Below, piece after piece: positions 39,385 to 40,702 of a stretch of DNA of 40,702 bases. A program made the position numbers and the translations under genes. Positions within the stretch are counted from its first letter, which is position 1. Each line of letters starts with the position of its first letter. This DNA is from a virus. Where the stretch lies: positions 1-40,702 of the IMG/VR virus record IMGVR_UViG_3300036853_000241; one strand, given 5' to 3'. Under the pieces are notes generated by a model, which was given only the letters and a program-made list of their open reading frames with translations, was not told the DNA's origin and did not search any database.

Positions 39385-39597
39385 TCAAACCTCGGTCGGC
39401 GCGGCCGCGAGTGCCGTCTCCCGGATCCACGCGGCGACTTTCTTCCCCTGCCGGCGGGCCACAAGCCAGATCCGGGTGTAGTCGGCGGGATCCAGCCAGA
39501 CCATCACGGCCCGCTTGCCGAGCTGCTTCATGCGTTTGGCACCCCGGACGCGTTGCTTACGCTTCTTGGGAGTGTCGGGCTTGTCGTTGTAGGCCAC
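39385..39597 (-). CDS. Ribbon-helix-helix-type protein
   Basis: 70 residues, GTG start on the minus strand at 39597. Residues about 25-66 (KRAVMVWLDPADYTRIWLVARRQGKKVAAWIRETAL) fit the ribbon-helix-helix pattern: one strand, then two helices with GKKVAAWIRE, as in Arc/CopG regulators or MobC-like proteins. Its stop lies 2 bases from the integrase stop, converging. It probably regulates integration or its own promoter. Minus-strand CGAGGTG gives a ribosome site. Confidence 0.65.
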   Translation of the reverse strand: MAYNDKPDTPKKRKQRVRGAKRMKQLGKRAVMVWLDPADYTRIWLVARRQGKKVAAWIRETALAAAPTEV

Positions 39598-39745
39598 GTT
39601 TTCACACCTCGAGTCACCCGGTTTTTGGTTCTCAATAACCCATCGGCCGGGGCCGTCGTGAACTTTCGCGCTTCCAACGTGCTCTTGAATGACGATGAAC
39701 TGTGTGTGAAGTGTGGGAAACTGGGGTGTTCCGCCCGGAGTGCGA

Positions 39746-39754
39746 TGCTATATT
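39746..39754 (+). promoter_or_regulatory. Extended -10 promoter of the tRNA-like gene
   Basis: TGC-TATATT forms an extended -10 element. The predicted 5' end of the tRNA-like RNA is 20 bases downstream (39774). A TTCC-rich -35 region is weak. Confidence 0.55.
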
Positions 39755-39773
39755 AACGCGGTCAGAGTAGCGA

Positions 39774-39873
39774 CGGGCCGTAGCGCAGCTTGGCTAGCGC
39801 GCTTGCTTGGGGTGCAACCGGTCTAGCCGGTAAACTCTAACAGGCTTGGCGGGTTCGACTCCCGCCCGGTTCG
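39774..39873 (+). tRNA. tRNA-like gene, anticodon GGG (Pro), with long variable arm
   Basis: The 5' half matches bacterial tRNA-Pro: CGGGCCG acceptor, TA, D-arm GCGC...GCGC, then TTGC-loop-GCAA with loop TTGGGGT (anticodon GGG). The T-arm GCGGG-TTCGACT-CCCGC is perfect, and CGGTTCG pairs with the acceptor if one extra base is allowed, or with a 6-bp T stem. The region between has a hairpin CCGG...CCGG and totals about 30 bases, so it is type II-like. CCA is not encoded. The top anticodon-stem pair is C-C. It may be functional, divergent or a chimeric attachment site. Confidence 0.6.
39797..39823. repeat. Stem-loop element 7, the anticodon arm of the tRNA-like gene
   Basis: Arms GCGCGCTTGC and GCAACCGGTC around the 7-nt loop TTGGGGT. 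The right arm equals that of elements 4 and 6; the C-C mismatch lies at the same pair. The left arm resembles element 1. Confidence 0.65.
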
Positions 39874-39941
39874 TTGCTACTGACCCCTCATAAGGTCAGA
39901 TAGCCACAGGCCCCGGCTGCTCGAACCAGTCGGTTCTTGTG

Positions 39942-39983
39942 CCCCCACCCTCGACGCTTGCCGGGGGTGGGGGTTTTCTTTTT
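39942..39983 (+). terminator. Strong intrinsic terminator
   Basis: CCCCCACCC (39942-39950) pairs with GGGTGGGGG (39965-39973), followed by TTTTCTTTTT. It would end the transcript that contains the tRNA-like gene and about 70 further bases with two small hairpins. Confidence 0.85.
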
Positions 39984-39987
39984 CACC

Positions 39988-40131
39988 TCAACCGCTCGCC
40001 CACTTCACGACTTCGAAGATGAACCAGCCCCAGCGTAAGAGCAATTCACCCCATCGGTGGAGCTGCTCGGCGCGCACGATCGGCGCGGACCGGCTGCTTC
40101 CGGTCTTGTCACGGTTCGGGTTTTGACACAT
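39988..40131 (-). CDS. Possible small protein
   Basis: 47 residues from ATG 40131 on the minus strand. The C-terminal half is aromatic and hydrophobic (LLLRWGWFIFEVVKWASG). Ribosome site weak (GGAG 14 bases upstream). It lies just beyond the plus-strand terminator, so it could be real, but its length and weak start leave doubt. Confidence 0.35.
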   Translation of the reverse strand: MCQNPNRDKTGSSRSAPIVRAEQLHRWGELLLRWGWFIFEVVKWASG

Positions 40132-40592
40132 AGTGATTGAGTCTCCAAGTCGGCGCAACGGTGGCCTTAGAAACAACCGTCTCGCTGGTTAAGGGATCCT
40201 GGGGCCGCGGACCAGTTCCGCGGCCTCTCGCTTTTCACCATCCTGATCGGGACACGATTGCATCCTTCGTTGAGTCGAGGGAACCTGCAACTCAGGTCGG
40301 GGAACCACTCCCCGGCGTTGTGCTTTCTACCACATCGAACCATCGATTTAACTGGGAGAGTTAGTTTGTATCGAGCGGAGTTCGCGCTCCGCGAGGTTCA
40401 GTGCTTCAGCGGTGATTATGTCCGGACGCCGGCACCGATGCCGGTTAGCTTCGTCCGCTGCCACCTGGTACAATCATCCCACCACAGCCGGCGCAGGTTG
40501 CACTGCATGGCTGAACCTCCTGCCCCTCACGCCCGGTCGAGTCAGAGTCGCATCAGAAACGGCCCGGAGCGTGGGGCGACGTAGGAACAAGA
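40132..40592. other. Right-end non-coding block
   Basis: About 460 bases with no convincing gene on either strand. Contains the hairpin at 40203 and a small 6-bp hairpin at 40375-40392. Open frames around 40258-40660 have no ribosome site or recognisable product. It may hold integrase-binding or regulatory sites. Confidence 0.5.
40203..40225 (+). terminator. Hairpin with short T-run
   Basis: Nine-bp arms at 40203-40211 and 40217-40225 with loop CCAGT, followed by TCTCGCTTTT. A modest intrinsic terminator in the otherwise non-coding right end. Confidence 0.55.
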
Positions 40593-40635
40593 AACCCCGG
40601 CAGAGGAACCACTCCTCTGCCGGGGTTCAGTTTTT
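40593..40635 (+). terminator. Strong intrinsic terminator before the right repeat
   Basis: A perfect 14-bp stem (40593-40606 with 40614-40627) and loop AACCACT are followed by CAGTTTTT. It would block transcription entering the terminal repeat from the left. Confidence 0.85.
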
Positions 40636-40641
40636 CAGAGA

Positions 40642-40702
40642 GACGCCGGCGTGTCGATGAAGTGAAGTGAAGCGGCAGTGAAGTGAAGCGGCAGTGAAAT
40701 TT
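40642..40702. repeat. Right terminal direct repeat (61 bp, imperfect)
   Basis: Same 61 bases as 1-61 except G instead of T at four places. 40653-40682 is also an exact inverted copy of 60-89. Two tandem 16-bp units are present, as at the left. Confidence 0.85.

Noticed and set aside
39774-39983. Small tmRNA
   Set aside because: No tag-coding frame or tmRNA ends; total length too short. A tRNA-like gene plus trailing hairpins explains it better.
40258-40660. Overlapping small open frames at the right end
   Set aside because: No ribosome site, no recognisable fold pattern, and they run into the strong terminator hairpin.

Overview
The window looks like one complete temperate tailed phage or prophage genome of about 40.7 kb. 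It has lambda-like siphovirus gene order: GpA-type large terminase, lambda-type portal, prohead protease joined to major capsid protein, decoration proteins, connectors, tail tube, tail assembly chaperone pair, tape measure and tail fibres. A tyrosine integrase lies near the right end. The host is probably a high-GC planctomycete of the Gemmata group. The clues are a TIGR02996-type domain (ADWLEEHGDKR) in one early gene, weak or atypical ribosome sites, many small zinc-ribbon proteins and Cys-rich surface proteins. This host call is inference from family knowledge, not a database result.

Layout. 1-782: an imperfect 61-bp repeat shared with the right end, then a minus-strand gene with a hairpin over its ribosome site. 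783-1598: a non-coding block with an AT-rich island between two palindromes and seven phased copies of a GGCGCC-centred palindrome, an origin or partition-site candidate. 1599-4469: an early operon of overlapping genes starting with a zinc-motif protein that could be a single-strand DNA-binding protein. 4474-4951: a divergent switch, with a minus-strand HTH gene facing direct-repeat operators. 4952-12988: small early and accessory genes, including a ParB-like/Lar-like fusion and a string of cargo genes whose boundaries carry a repeated stem-loop with a fixed 7-nt spacer. 13076-21406: packaging and capsid. 21407-21604: an unexplained structured intergenic region. 21605-28063: decoration, connector and tail-tube genes, chaperones and tape measure. 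28093-34635: tail tip and fibre genes, several Cys-rich, interrupted by one minus-strand membrane-protein moron. 34681-38206: exported and membrane proteins, including a papain-like cysteine peptidase where lysis genes would be expected. 38270-39382: integrase. 39385-40702: a ribbon-helix-helix gene, a tRNA-like gene with its own promoter and terminator, non-coding DNA, a strong terminator and the right-end repeat.

The early genes are chained by 4-bp stop/start overlaps. From 22.6 to 38.3 kb, ten start codons share a leader of the form AGG..TCGCCC(A)ATG that is absent as a clear match from the early region. No DNA polymerase, helicase or primase was recognised, so replication probably relies on the host plus the repeat-rich origin candidate. 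No CRISPR array, reverse transcriptase or insertion sequence was seen.

The strongest leads for new biology are the 7-nt-spacer stem-loop family that recurs as the anticodon arm of the tRNA-like gene, the phased palindrome array, and the membrane-linked papain-like peptidase in the host-exit region.
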